In this document: positions 9,301-12,885 of the stretch, in pieces
Layout: the number at the start of each line of letters is the position of its first letter
Numbering within the stretch: position 1 is the first letter of the stretch
Assembly (NCBI GenBank): GCA_905221095.1
Contig: CAJNBV010000018.1
Coordinates: 1 to 12,962 of the forward strand
Direction: 5' to 3'
Length of the DNA stretch: 12,962 bases
Origin: a bacterium
GTDB lineage: Bacteria; Bacillota; Bacilli; Lactobacillales; Streptococcaceae
Notes under the pieces: model-generated
Told to the model about the DNA's origin: nothing
Seen by the model: only the letters and a program-made list of their open reading frames with translations
The model's database searches: none
Translations under genes and position numbers: made by a program

Positions 9301-12276
9301 AAGAAAAACGGAACAGATCCAAAAGTTCCTACGACTCAAACTCCAAGTATAGGAATTACTCGTAAAGACAATGGCGATGCGATTGTAACACCAACGAAAC
9401 CAGGTGGAGGAACCTATCCACCAGGAACGACGGTAACTATTCCAGGAAATGACAATACTCCAATTGAAGTTACAATTGGAAATGATGGTTCAGGAACAGT
9501 TCCAAACGATAAACTTCCAAAAACTGATAAACCAGGAACCGGAATCGTAACAGAACCGAATAAAGAACCATCAAAACCTGTGAATGTAACAACACCAGCC
9601 CGTAAACCATCAACGGTAGAATTAGAACAAGATCCGAAAACAGGAGACGTTACCGTAACGCCTAAGAAACCAGATGGAACAACCTATCCACCAGGAACTA
9701 AAGTGGAAATTCCAGGTAAGAATGGAACACCTATTGTCGTAACAATAGAAGAAGGCGGTAAAGGGAAAGTTTCAAATGGTGATTTACCGGAAGATAAAAC
9801 ACCAGGAACAGGTAAAATCATAGAAAATGGTAAAGATCCTGAAGATGTTAAAGTGGAAACACCAAAACGAATTGATCCAACTTTACCAGAAACAGATGCT
9901 CCAACAGAGATTGCAATTACTCGTAAAGACAATGGCGATGCGATTGTAACACCTAAGAAACCAGGAGGAACCTATCCGCCAGGAACGAAGGTTGAAATCC
10001 CAGGTGAAGATGGAACAACTATAGAAGTAACGATAGGAAATGACGGCTCTGGAGAAGTACCAAATGACAAGCTTCCAAAAGATGCTAAGCCAGGAACTGG
10101 AACAGTAACAGAACCGAATAAGAAACCATCGCAACCTGTGAATGTAACAACACCAGCCCGTAAGACACCAACAGTAGAGTTGGAACAAAATCCAAAAACG
10201 GGTGATGTAACAGTAACACCTAAGAAACCAGGCGGAGGAACATACCCGCCAGGAACGATAGTGGAAATTCCAGGTAAAGATGGAAATCCAATTAGAGTAG
10301 AAATTGGACAAAATGGTAAAGGAACAGTTCCAAATAGCGACTTGCCAGACGGGAAAACATCAGGTAATGCTAAGATAACAGAACCGAATAAACCTGTTGA
10401 AAATGTGACTGTGGAAACACCAGCCCGTAAGACGCCAATAGTAGAGTTACAACAAGATCCAGATACTGGTGAAGTAACCGTAACACCTAAGAAACCAGAT
10501 GGGTCAACATACCCACCAGGAACGATAGTGGAAATTCCAGGTAAAAATGGAACACCAATCGTTGTAACAATTGGAGAAGACGGTAAAGGTAAAGTTCCAA
10601 ATAAAGATTTACCAGATGGTAAGATTTCAGGTCCAGGAACAATCACTGAGCCTGGTACAGGTAAAACTCCTGAAAAAGTGACTGTTGAAACACCAGCTCG
10701 TTTAACACCAGCATTAGTATTAGATCAAGATCCAAATACAGGAGACGTAACCGTAACACCTAAGAAACCAGATGGAACAACCTATCCACCAGGAACGAAG
10801 GTAGTTATCCCGGGTGATCATAATACTCCAATCGAAGTTATTATCGGTGAAGATGGCTCAGGAATAGTACCAAATGATAAACTTCCAAAAGGAGATTTAC
10901 CAGGAAAAGGTATCGTAACAGAACCGAATAAGAGACCATCACAACCAGTTGATGTAATAACACCAGCCCGTAAGACTCCAACGTTAGAGTTAGACCAAGA
11001 TCCAAGTACAGGGGACGTAACAGTCACACCTAAGAAACCAGGCGGAGGCACATACCCACCAGGAACGAAGGTAGAAATTCCAGGTAAGAATGGCACACCA
11101 ATTGTTGTAATCATTGGACAAGACGGCAAAGGCAAAGTACCGAATAAAGATTTACCAGACGGAAAAGTACCAGGAATCGGTAAGATTACAGAACCAGGAA
11201 AAGACCCAGTCGAAGTACCGGTAGTAACAACGCCAGCGCGTAAGACTCCAACATTAGAGTTAGACCAAGATCCAAGTACAGGGGATGTAACCGTAACACC
11301 TAAGAAACCAGATGGATCAATTTATCCACCAGGAACGAAGGTAGAAATTCCAGGTAAGAATGGCACACCAATTGTTGTAATCATTGGACAAGATGGCAAA
11401 GGCAAAGTACCAAATAGTGAATTACCAGACGGAAAAGTACCAGGAATCGGTAAGATTACAGAACCAGGCAAAGATCCAGTCGAAGTACCGGTAGTCACAA
11501 CACCAGCGCGTAAGACTCCAACATTAGAGTTAGACCAAGATCCAAATACAGGGGACGTAACAGTCACACCTAAGAAACCAGATGGAACAAATTACCCACC
11601 AGGAACGAAGGTAGAAATTCCAGGTAAGAATGGCACACCAATTGTTGTAATCATTGGACAAGACGGCAAAGGCAAAGTACCAAATAGTGAATTGCCAGAC
11701 GGAAAAGTACCAGGAATCGGTAAGATTACAGAACCAGGAAAAGATCCAGTCGAAGTACCGGTGATCACAACACCAGCGAAACTTAAAACTTCTGAAAACG
11801 GTGAAGTGCCGGATCCGATTCAATTGCCAGAACTAACTATTGAAGTTAGATGGATTGATGAAGATGGAAATGTATTGAAACCATCCGTTAAGACAGGCAA
11901 TGAAAAGGATGCTGAACATGGATCGATTCCAGGATATGAATTTGTACGAACTGTGATTGATGAAAATGAACCAGTAATTACTCACATTTTCAGAAAAGTA
12001 AGTGGAAGTACAAATCCAAATCCAGTTGCGCCAGATACTAATGGAGGTTCTGGTCAAGATACACCTGAACCAACCACTCCAATTCCAGATGCAGTTACTC
12101 CGAATGCAAATCATGAAGATACTACAGATGCTAGTGACAATGGAGCTAAATCAAATGATTCTCAAAATGTATTGCCAAATACAGGAACAGAATCAAATGC
12201 GACTCTTGCCTCTCTAGGACTTCTTGGTATGCTAGGCGGTCTCGGACTTGCTCTTGGAAAGAAAAAAGAAGACTAA
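232..12276 (+). CDS. Giant YSIRK/LPXTG cell-wall-anchored surface adhesin
   Basis: This encodes a 4014-residue protein, roughly 430 kDa, exported by the Sec pathway and attached to peptidoglycan by sortase A. Order of parts: YSIRK-like signal peptide (1-49); acidic linker and helical region (50-289); unassigned globular head (290-563); Ig-like region (564-781); a partial module (782-999); two near-full tandem copies of a ~570-residue block (1000-1567, 1568-2143); further Ig/Rib-like modules (2144-2776); two Ig plus TSP3-like calcium-binding pairs (2777-3031); nine ~90-residue stalk repeats (3037-3849); a MucBP-like domain (3867-3923); a polar wall-spanning linker; LPNTG, hydrophobic segment and KKKED tail (3981-4014). 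I saw no cysteine, usual for Gram-positive surface proteins. The design is that of a long fibrillar adhesin presenting its N-terminal head away from the wall. The ligand is unknown; host glycoprotein, matrix or interbacterial binding are all possible. The frame is intact throughout. The gene appears monocistronic, with a terminator about 60 bp downstream. No symbol is assigned because related proteins vary widely in module content. Confidence 0.95.
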   Translation: MEHKNKSFSRIKRHQSDKVLRFSIRKYSFGAASVAVAALMFLGTHVVSADNVIENNSHLTKDLDNSKEKEEPLVTNKETTENRADVVNNPSENKEVAETPIVENTSKPVDKSQLRKVVEELNSKLSEKSNLDSSLLSPIKDRLQRGQSILDSTDADQKDVNELTSLLTNDVATLSNVSKVSNELQGNDAGNKSETIASRVSSGVSETDKTDSNKNDSLKLSLDQLKAALLELPEHETTKEVLEKANEVISLAQGAVSNTGVTTSELEDLNKRIKRTFNSVKIATMRLNSGSHDPRNGQRMRSGTQFRADSERIEGALFNVKEYISEAQGEGSTTDGNRNRTITKTFMTAKYSEESGRKFITYDVYYQNDGKALAGTSANALWFYPPRDILYSDGQYPKGPIYEAYYERYRNNVGSGTLSHNPNNFSKVGDTYYVPLRNGVLEDSSSQSLWGESYSFFQFGGGPTRNDQRQQMLKKLENNSDLNSIIKQSNGQYPKASYSHLLNISKNVNYAYKYHIKIRLRDNVTVDEAKRAGVIAATSKAGVATTATAAYVYAATGTRLVSTPDAKIDPIQGLTVTKTVGDNAGDPINPVSSGYVRHKNGGTFPAGMSWSWKNNNSPSTAQAGVFKYTSVARYQDGSTSEDKGSGSDGTVTLNVKPIKPTITANDVVHKKGLTNQKITVNVGTGVKNGSTVTLYDGSKVIGTGTTNGTTATITVAGALPGTPITAVTTVNNNGTVISEKSNPVTPTDAPDNQAPTVKMTNPTDNNKVSVLTSNESNAPTTRIYRGATLNVPLTMYDNDPKGKVNLKYESGLPKGVTFNNGATLSKTGATEARPGTANVTGKVAADATLGKQTVTFKVSDDQGSNVDRGNNATVKFNVEVVDLAFKEGKGTVSDGKLVVKTAKGTSYTDSHDFITTTDGTNVGDQFFAGGMKFRFIDSNGTTTSKVTLNTPGKQTVKAAAYFHDGYAGTNGVEKVTNSTPGKDNEIINRSFLYKTVEFQVKPTAPTVTPENNGDVTVTPVNEENVNTFNFTYNDPNNTPKTVTATKTGNGWTLSNAPADGVTIDRTTGKVTIKDRAIKDSVPVTAKSETNDHVESDPVTVNSKVGDNEPPKFKFTPNGKETRIETGKEQVAYITPTEDTNLKIGTVTDNSGKLSEVKFADKSNTVFGIQGLGSGITYNEVAKTNNGDVDAPRDIIVTGKLPERNGNKVWTDDVAITRFVVAKDAALKEMRDQDASISNPTRVKLKVLTQATKYDPHVGNQVIDKDITAQGATVTQAEFDAIKSNITFTSERGDVKISNSPNNRTAGLNITMNDNGAIKKNATNGSYYVSARIEYPDHTTENIEIPVSKSDTTAPKVTINGKELSETATDYSFIVFKGSKFNPTLRVSDDKNNVKSVTVSGLPSGNNFSATGAWSKNGADVQVVGDTITATNNATPGDHEASVVVKDALNNEKTYKFKYKVVDVAIRETPKTVPLNTQLGDSHTYVKVVDGSNNDGDDKYYPDGMSFKWKKGTAEVADGTRLSRPGIVSDYKPLVKFTSGAGFYTKTIDGKQVKVYTPATIERDQTFHVKPTSPTVTPKDNGDVTVTPVSEENVNTLNFTYKHPNDSTITVTATKTGNKWAITSGAPNDGVTINPDTGVVTIKDRAIKDATEVTAKSVTTDRVESDPTTKDSKAGDKEPPKFEFTPNGVETKVENNEQVVYVTPTEETNLTIGRVTDNSGKLLETRIMEKNGNLNSGLGFQGLSYDELIRKDNTEVDAPRSINVTGKVHEYKTGTTPWTDTDEYTRYVIAKDASTNELRDTSDGINPTRIKFKILTQATKYDPQITTQPINVDVTATNAKITPEDFNSMKSNLTFTSTRGTVNVDNSTSGLSITMKEDGAIKPKGDGTYYVGATITYPDHSTDEIQIPVTKADANVPNATMDGMLLTNDENTTANFVVFKGATFNPTFKVSDDRNNITKLKVTGLPNGSTFEQTGNWTSGSKVQLTENNNITTDTSTLGEHVGTVEVTDSTNNTGTYKFKYKVVDVEVRNSPETVELGTKLVDAANSNNGKDSHNYVKLVDGLNSDGTKKDADDKYYPAGMHFKWSKNHTEVTDTTEFNKPGVVTDYKALVKFPSGAGYYTTNIDGKAVKVYTPASVEKDVTFHVAPPKPTFNTDTVTSTTRTISGTLGGFNSDDRVVEVHLNDKDNTVLSSKNGQVTINGDTWTATLPDNVNLRQSENKNGETAQPTAITVVNKVGDTTVSTRSDEKVVKMGDYSTSATIAGSKHIDVTVPHDAKRVELRFHNSADTDATTNSIVLVRDENGGNWKVDPTTPTGVTNANNFVEAITNSVNEANKAENKVSITLKESDNNKKLLIKEETASGDNTANYTSGLGLRVDYKPESGQDATPAGNWKVISVTNDAPVVTLKDAAVGTQENPKVYTAGTSLTAELLKELVTVSDTEDDRATDKPFGTGKVNILSGLPENPTAGVYAVTLQPVDSQGKAGNQVTVHVVVKEEKPAAPTISQWQNGNVKVTPSTNNGGDKVTIPLTDGTVTLVKKDTGWEIETPKEGVVFHNGSLEIPKELVGKNVAAKATKGTNGSAVDSDDATYTPQSHTVTKKDVEKEADSPLSRGDLSGTTGVTGVTDGTEMKDFTSAKITSVVEKSPLPNVTPDSKHTIPVTITYEDGSTETTDVIVKVKPSTPTVSPKENGSVEITPVLTGEGTTTITYTGEDNTPQTVTLTKGNDGTWTSSDPTLVVDANGKVTIPADKVKDGSEVTAKVTSKTTELTSQPSTVTVGKPLDFTITPPANATEKAEYTSGVVVTPNKSNSTISAPTVNGLTVNSEGKVTGTPEITDWDGIEENRDVTIKVTVTHEGDTPVTKDVIVNVLRDTDGDGTPDNSDDDDDNDGIPDEQDKNPKVADKLIGTVNPPEPVIEKSAITPVTVVTSNKPGSKITQENPDPVNGLTVNENGELTGTPKVDNWGKEEEERHINIPVKVTKEITGKEPEEIKVEVPVTILRDTDGDGIPDKTDLDDDNDGIPDEEEKKNGTDPKVPTTQTPSIGITRKDNGDAIVTPTKPGGGTYPPGTTVTIPGNDNTPIEVTIGNDGSGTVPNDKLPKTDKPGTGIVTEPNKEPSKPVNVTTPARKPSTVELEQDPKTGDVTVTPKKPDGTTYPPGTKVEIPGKNGTPIVVTIEEGGKGKVSNGDLPEDKTPGTGKIIENGKDPEDVKVETPKRIDPTLPETDAPTEIAITRKDNGDAIVTPKKPGGTYPPGTKVEIPGEDGTTIEVTIGNDGSGEVPNDKLPKDAKPGTGTVTEPNKKPSQPVNVTTPARKTPTVELEQNPKTGDVTVTPKKPGGGTYPPGTIVEIPGKDGNPIRVEIGQNGKGTVPNSDLPDGKTSGNAKITEPNKPVENVTVETPARKTPIVELQQDPDTGEVTVTPKKPDGSTYPPGTIVEIPGKNGTPIVVTIGEDGKGKVPNKDLPDGKISGPGTITEPGTGKTPEKVTVETPARLTPALVLDQDPNTGDVTVTPKKPDGTTYPPGTKVVIPGDHNTPIEVIIGEDGSGIVPNDKLPKGDLPGKGIVTEPNKRPSQPVDVITPARKTPTLELDQDPSTGDVTVTPKKPGGGTYPPGTKVEIPGKNGTPIVVIIGQDGKGKVPNKDLPDGKVPGIGKITEPGKDPVEVPVVTTPARKTPTLELDQDPSTGDVTVTPKKPDGSIYPPGTKVEIPGKNGTPIVVIIGQDGKGKVPNSELPDGKVPGIGKITEPGKDPVEVPVVTTPARKTPTLELDQDPNTGDVTVTPKKPDGTNYPPGTKVEIPGKNGTPIVVIIGQDGKGKVPNSELPDGKVPGIGKITEPGKDPVEVPVITTPAKLKTSENGEVPDPIQLPELTIEVRWIDEDGNVLKPSVKTGNEKDAEHGSIPGYEFVRTVIDENEPVITHIFRKVSGSTNPNPVAPDTNGGSGQDTPEPTTPIPDAVTPNANHEDTTDASDNGAKSNDSQNVLPNTGTESNATLASLGLLGMLGGLGLALGKKKED
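553..1098 (+). other. Helical N-terminal region (residues 108-289)
   Basis: Two Leu- and charge-rich stretches look helical: about residues 108-190 (SQLRKVVEELNSKL and a second helix with LQRGQSIL) and about 225-285 (LDQLKAALLEL through LNKRIKRTFNSVKIA). A Ser/Asn/Asp-rich linker separates them. The pattern resembles the FIVAR-like helical bundles found between signal peptide and head in many YSIRK adhesins. I cannot confirm the family by eye. The region probably spaces or supports the head domain. Confidence 0.5.
1099..1920 (+). other. Putative ligand-binding head domain (residues 290-563)
   Basis: This non-repetitive stretch differs from the rest of the protein. It opens with GSHDPRNGQRMRSGTQFRA, is rich in Tyr, Phe, Trp and Arg (for example ALWFYPPRDILYSDG and IYEAYYERYRNN), and ends with an Ala/Thr-rich segment before VSTPDAK. 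Being non-repetitive, aromatic-rich and distal to the wall anchor are the usual marks of the binding head of a fibrillar adhesin. I do not recognise a named fold or a metal-binding motif such as MIDAS. The boundaries are estimates from where composition changes. Confidence 0.5.
1921..2574 (+). other. Ig-like region after the head (residues 564-781)
   Basis: The composition changes here to Thr/Val/Gly-rich alternating beta patterns. One unit runs from GLTVTKTVGD to TVTLNVKP and contains FPAGMSWSW, which resembles the YPDGMSFKW and YPAGMHFKW segments of the later large modules. A second unit (from TITANDVVHKKGL, with GSTVTLYDGSKVIGTGTTNG) matches the general pattern of bacterial Ig domains carrying a GxxVTLY strand, as seen in surface proteins of streptococci and staphylococci. 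They probably form a rigid spacer. Confidence 0.55.
2575..3228 (+). repeat. Diverged partial copy of the large module (residues 782-999)
   Basis: From IYRGATLNVPLTMYDND through YKTVEFQVKP the order of motifs follows the second half of the two large blocks downstream: FKGxxFNPTxxVSDD, then a GLPxG strand, then KFxxxVVD, then SHxY/SHDF, then a PAGM-like FAGGMKFRF, then a VK-P linker. Similarity is at motif level only, so this is an older or more diverged copy. It makes the large-module region about two and a half copies long. Confidence 0.6.
3229..4932 (+). repeat. Large Ig-like module, copy 1 (residues 1000-1567)
   Basis: A 568-residue block starting VKPTAPTVTP and ending just before the next VKPTSPTVTP. 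Landmarks in order: NGDVTVTPVNEENVNTFNFTY, VTIKDRAIKDSVPVTAKS, EPPKFKFTPNG, TPTEDTNLKIGTVTDNSG, NPTRVKLKVLTQATKYDP, a YPDHTTENIEIPVSK strand like the ends of Rib-type domains, FKGSKFNPTLRVSDD, KFKYKVVDV, and YYPDGMSFKW. Each landmark recurs at the same place in copy 2, so this is a tandem duplication of a multi-domain block rather than of a single Ig domain. Confidence 0.9.
4933..6660 (+). repeat. Large Ig-like module, copy 2 (residues 1568-2143)
   Basis: A 576-residue block parallel to copy 1 along its whole length, with substitutions throughout and a few short indels. One is an eight-residue-scale insertion around LVDAANSNNGKDSHNY, where copy 1 has QLGDSHTY. Conserved landmarks include VTIKDRAIKDATEVTAKS, EPPKFEFTPNG, ILTQATKYDP, YPDHSTDEIQIPVTK, KFKYKVVDV and KVYTPASVEKDVTFHV. 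Many nucleotide stretches also remain alike, for example around 3985 and 5686 (acacaagcaacgaaatatga), so the copies diverged but did not scramble. Confidence 0.9.
6661..8559 (+). other. Mixed Ig/Rib-like modules (residues 2144-2776)
   Basis: Several beta-rich modules stand between the large blocks and the calcium-binding pairs. Two of them (7717-8004 and 8257-8556) are short relatives of the first ~100 residues of the large block: each starts with xxPxxPTxxPxxNGxVxxTP and continues through a W-containing strand to a VxAK/VTAKVTS strand. Between them, ITYEDGSTETTDVIVKVKP resembles the terminal strand of Rib-type domains. The segment 6661-7430 holds further unassigned beta modules, including VRVEL-like strands near residue 2275. 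Confidence 0.5.
8560..8835 (+). other. Putative Ig (He_PIG-like) domain 1 (residues 2777-2868)
   Basis: NGLTVNSEGKVTGTPEITDW is a good match to the core of putative Ig domains of the He_PIG type (GLxxxxxGxxxGTP). It is followed by beta strands ending in VIVNVLR, directly before the first calcium-binding segment. A parallel domain occurs at 8929-9225, so this is half of a duplicated pair. Confidence 0.7.
8836..8919 (+). other. TSP3-like calcium-binding segment 1 (residues 2869-2896)
   Basis: DTDGDGTPDNSDDDDDNDGIPDEQDKNP contains the spaced Asp ladders DxDGDGxPD and DxDNDGIPD of thrombospondin type-3 / OmpA-linker repeats, which bind calcium through Asp side chains and stiffen linkers. An unusual run of aspartates sits in its middle. 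Calcium binding is inferred from the motif. Confidence 0.85.
8929..9225 (+). other. Putative Ig (He_PIG-like) domain 2 (residues 2900-2998)
   Basis: NGLTVNENGELTGTPKVDNW matches domain 1 almost position by position and again runs into a VTILR strand before a calcium-binding segment. The paired order, Ig then TSP3, Ig then TSP3, indicates duplication of a two-part unit. Confidence 0.7.
9226..9324 (+). other. TSP3-like calcium-binding segment 2 (residues 2999-3031)
   Basis: DTDGDGIPDKTDLDDDNDGIPDEEEKKNGTDPK repeats the Asp-ladder motif of the first segment and ends in the NGTDP turn common in such repeats. It marks the change from Ig-like modules to the repetitive stalk. It probably acts as a calcium-dependent rigid joint. 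Confidence 0.87.
9340..11778 (+). repeat. Nine ~90-residue stalk repeats (residues 3037-3849)
   Basis: Nine units with a mostly 270-bp period, each holding TGDVTVTPKKP, then YPPGTKVEIPGKNGTP, then IGxDGxGxVPN, then a GxxxxTEP segment, then TPARK. YPPGT occurs near 9414, 9684, 9967, 10240, 10507, 10777, 11050, 11320 and 11590. Two subtypes can be told apart: units 1, 3 and 6 carry VPNDKLPK with TEPNKxPSxPV, the others carry LPDGK- or LPEDK-like versions. The last three units are nearly identical in DNA, the first six are more diverged. The units are Pro/Gly/Lys rich and probably fold as small beta domains forming a stalk near the wall. Copy number is likely to vary between strains. Confidence 0.95.
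11830..12000 (+). other. MucBP-like domain (residues 3867-3923)
   Basis: ELTIEVRWIDEDGNVLKPS, then an HGSIPGYEFVRTVIDEN segment and ITHIFRK, follow the MucBP/ubiquitin-like beta-grasp pattern found near the C-terminus of many streptococcal and lactobacillal surface proteins (V-x-Y/W-x-D-x-x-G, then GY-F, then HIF/Y). Some MucBP domains bind mucin. With a single copy beside the wall, a structural role is as likely. Confidence 0.65.
12172..12273 (+). other. LPNTG cell-wall sorting signal (residues 3981-4014)
   Basis: LPNTG is followed by a hydrophobic Leu/Gly-rich segment (TLASLGLLGMLGGLGLALG) and a charged KKKED tail: the complete three-part sortase A signal. Sortase cuts between Thr and Gly and links the protein to peptidoglycan. 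A Pro/Asn/Asp/Thr-rich spacer (about 3924-3980) precedes it, as expected for the part crossing the wall. Confidence 0.97.
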
Positions 12277-12299
12277 AAATTTAGTCAAAATATGAATGG

Positions 12300-12322
12300 T
12301 TCATTGTTAAGTGGACAATGAA
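12300..12322. repeat. 8-bp inverted repeat after the stop codon
   Basis: TTCATTGT (12300-12307) and ACAATGAA (12315-12322) are perfect inverted repeats around a 7-nt loop, 23 bp after the adhesin stop. No T-run follows on the + strand. It may protect the mRNA 3' end or be a minor part of the termination region; the real terminator is the stronger hairpin 12 bp further on. Confidence 0.6.
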
Positions 12323-12333
12323 TAAAAAGATTA

Positions 12334-12387
12334 AACAACAGCCTTGCTCCTCGTTTTAAAAGAGGTGCAAGGCTGTTGTTGTATTTT
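12334..12387 (+). terminator. Strong rho-independent terminator of the adhesin gene
   Basis: AACAACAGCCTTGC (12334-12347) pairs perfectly with GCAAGGCTGTTGTT (12367-12380): a 14-bp stem. After one mismatch it continues with CCTC (12349-12352) against GAGG (12362-12365). GTATTTT follows. On the opposite strand the stem is followed by TCTTTTTATT, so the hairpin may terminate in both directions. It closes the adhesin transcript about 60 bp after the stop codon. Confidence 0.92.
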
Positions 12388-12418
12388 AGAAAAAGTAGAA
12401 ACTTGTACCAAAATACTC

Positions 12419-12548
12419 ATACTCAATAAACATCAAAGAGAAGGCTAGGCGTAGATAGCTCAAAACACTATTTTGAGGTTGTATATAAAACTGACAAAGT
12501 CAGCAATTATCCTACTCCAAGATGACGCTGACATTGTTTGGAGAGTAT
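12419..12548 (-). repeat. BOX element (degenerate, boxC to boxA)
   Basis: The segment starts ATACTCAATAAACATCAAAGAG and ends GGAGAGTAT, so it has ATACTC/GAGTAT termini. Inside are CTCAAAACACTATTTTGAG, CTGACAAAGTCAG and GATGACGCTGAC, which match from memory the boxC hairpin, the CTGACxAAGTCAG stem and the GCGACGCTGACG core of boxA in the pneumococcal BOX repeat. It lies in reverse orientation, boxC first. At 130 bp, with several substitutions and a shortened boxA end, it looks old, with boxB short or missing. BOX elements are non-autonomous dispersed repeats of S. pneumoniae and close relatives, and can affect neighbouring gene expression. Confidence 0.85.
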
Positions 12549-12750
12549 TAAAACATTGTGTTTCTTCTAATTCTAATGCTCAGTTTTGGGATACCCCAAT
12601 AAACTCTCCATCGCTGTGCTCTTAGTGCATTTTTTGATAGGTTTCATCTGACATGACACAGCTACTACTCGACATTCTTGATAAATGTTTTAGAAGCCAC
12701 AATAAATATGTATCAATTGATATGATAGGTGATGATGGATTTATTTTATA
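12549..12750. other. Intergenic stretch without a recognisable gene
   Basis: No open frame with a ribosome binding site is visible on either strand. On the minus strand, short frames interrupted by stops (about 12560-12700) could be the worn remains of a coding sequence, but I recognise no family. A 12-bp perfect palindrome, TATCAATTGATA, lies at 12711-12722. TTGATA at 12678-12683 and AATAAA at 12701-12706, 17 bp apart, form a weak promoter-like pair. Confidence 0.5.
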
Positions 12751-12753
12751 GGT

Positions 12754-12773
12754 AGAGGAGTCCTCTCTTTTTT
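12754..12773 (+). terminator. Short terminator-like hairpin
   Basis: AGAGG (12754-12758) pairs with CCTCT (12762-12766) around a 3-nt loop, then C and six Ts (12768-12773). The stem is short but GC-containing and directly followed by the T-run, so it could end a small transcript or insulate the promoter downstream. No gene upstream of it in this strand is evident apart from the adhesin, which already has a stronger terminator. Confidence 0.4.
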
Positions 12774-12840
12774 GCATTTATTTATATAATATGATAATAT
12801 TTTATACAAATTAATGGTTTTTAATTTTATTTGATGGAAC

Positions 12841-12850
12841 AAACCGGTTT
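12841..12850. promoter_or_regulatory. Perfect palindrome upstream of the -35 (operator candidate)
   Basis: AAACCGGTTT is a perfect 10-bp palindrome ending four bases before the -35 hexamer of the promoter at 12855. It is the only GC-rich island in an AT-rich stretch. Its position suits a repressor or activator site, and a central CG is common in LacI-family operators. No regulator gene is in the window, so this is positional inference. Confidence 0.35.
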
Positions 12851-12854
12851 ATAT

Positions 12855-12883
12855 TTGTGTAAATATATTAAAAATGGTATAAT
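12855..12883 (+). promoter_or_regulatory. Extended -10 sigma-A promoter feeding the repeat tract
   Basis: TTGTGT (12855-12860) is followed after 17 bp by a perfect TATAAT (12878-12883), preceded by TGG, giving the extended -10 form TGNTATAAT favoured in streptococci. AT-rich DNA lies upstream. The predicted start of transcription is near the G at 12890, inside the first unit of the 9-bp repeat. The gene it drives lies beyond the window edge; by analogy with the left edge it is probably an adhesin leader like that at 1-231. Confidence 0.8.
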
Positions 12884-12885
12884 TG

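Noticed and set aside
232..12276. Serine-rich repeat glycoprotein (PsrP/GspB type)
   Set aside because: There are no long SxSx repeats. The repeats are Pro/Gly/Thr/Lys-rich beta-type modules, and no accessory secretion or glycosylation genes are visible.
12549..12710. Degraded insertion sequence or transposase on the minus strand
   Set aside because: Only short fragments between stops can be read and none matches a family I recognise. There are no clear terminal inverted repeats or target duplication.
12678..12773. Cia-dependent small RNA (csRNA)
   Set aside because: The CiaR direct repeat TTTAAG-N5-TTTAAG is not present upstream, and the body lacks features I could assign to that family.
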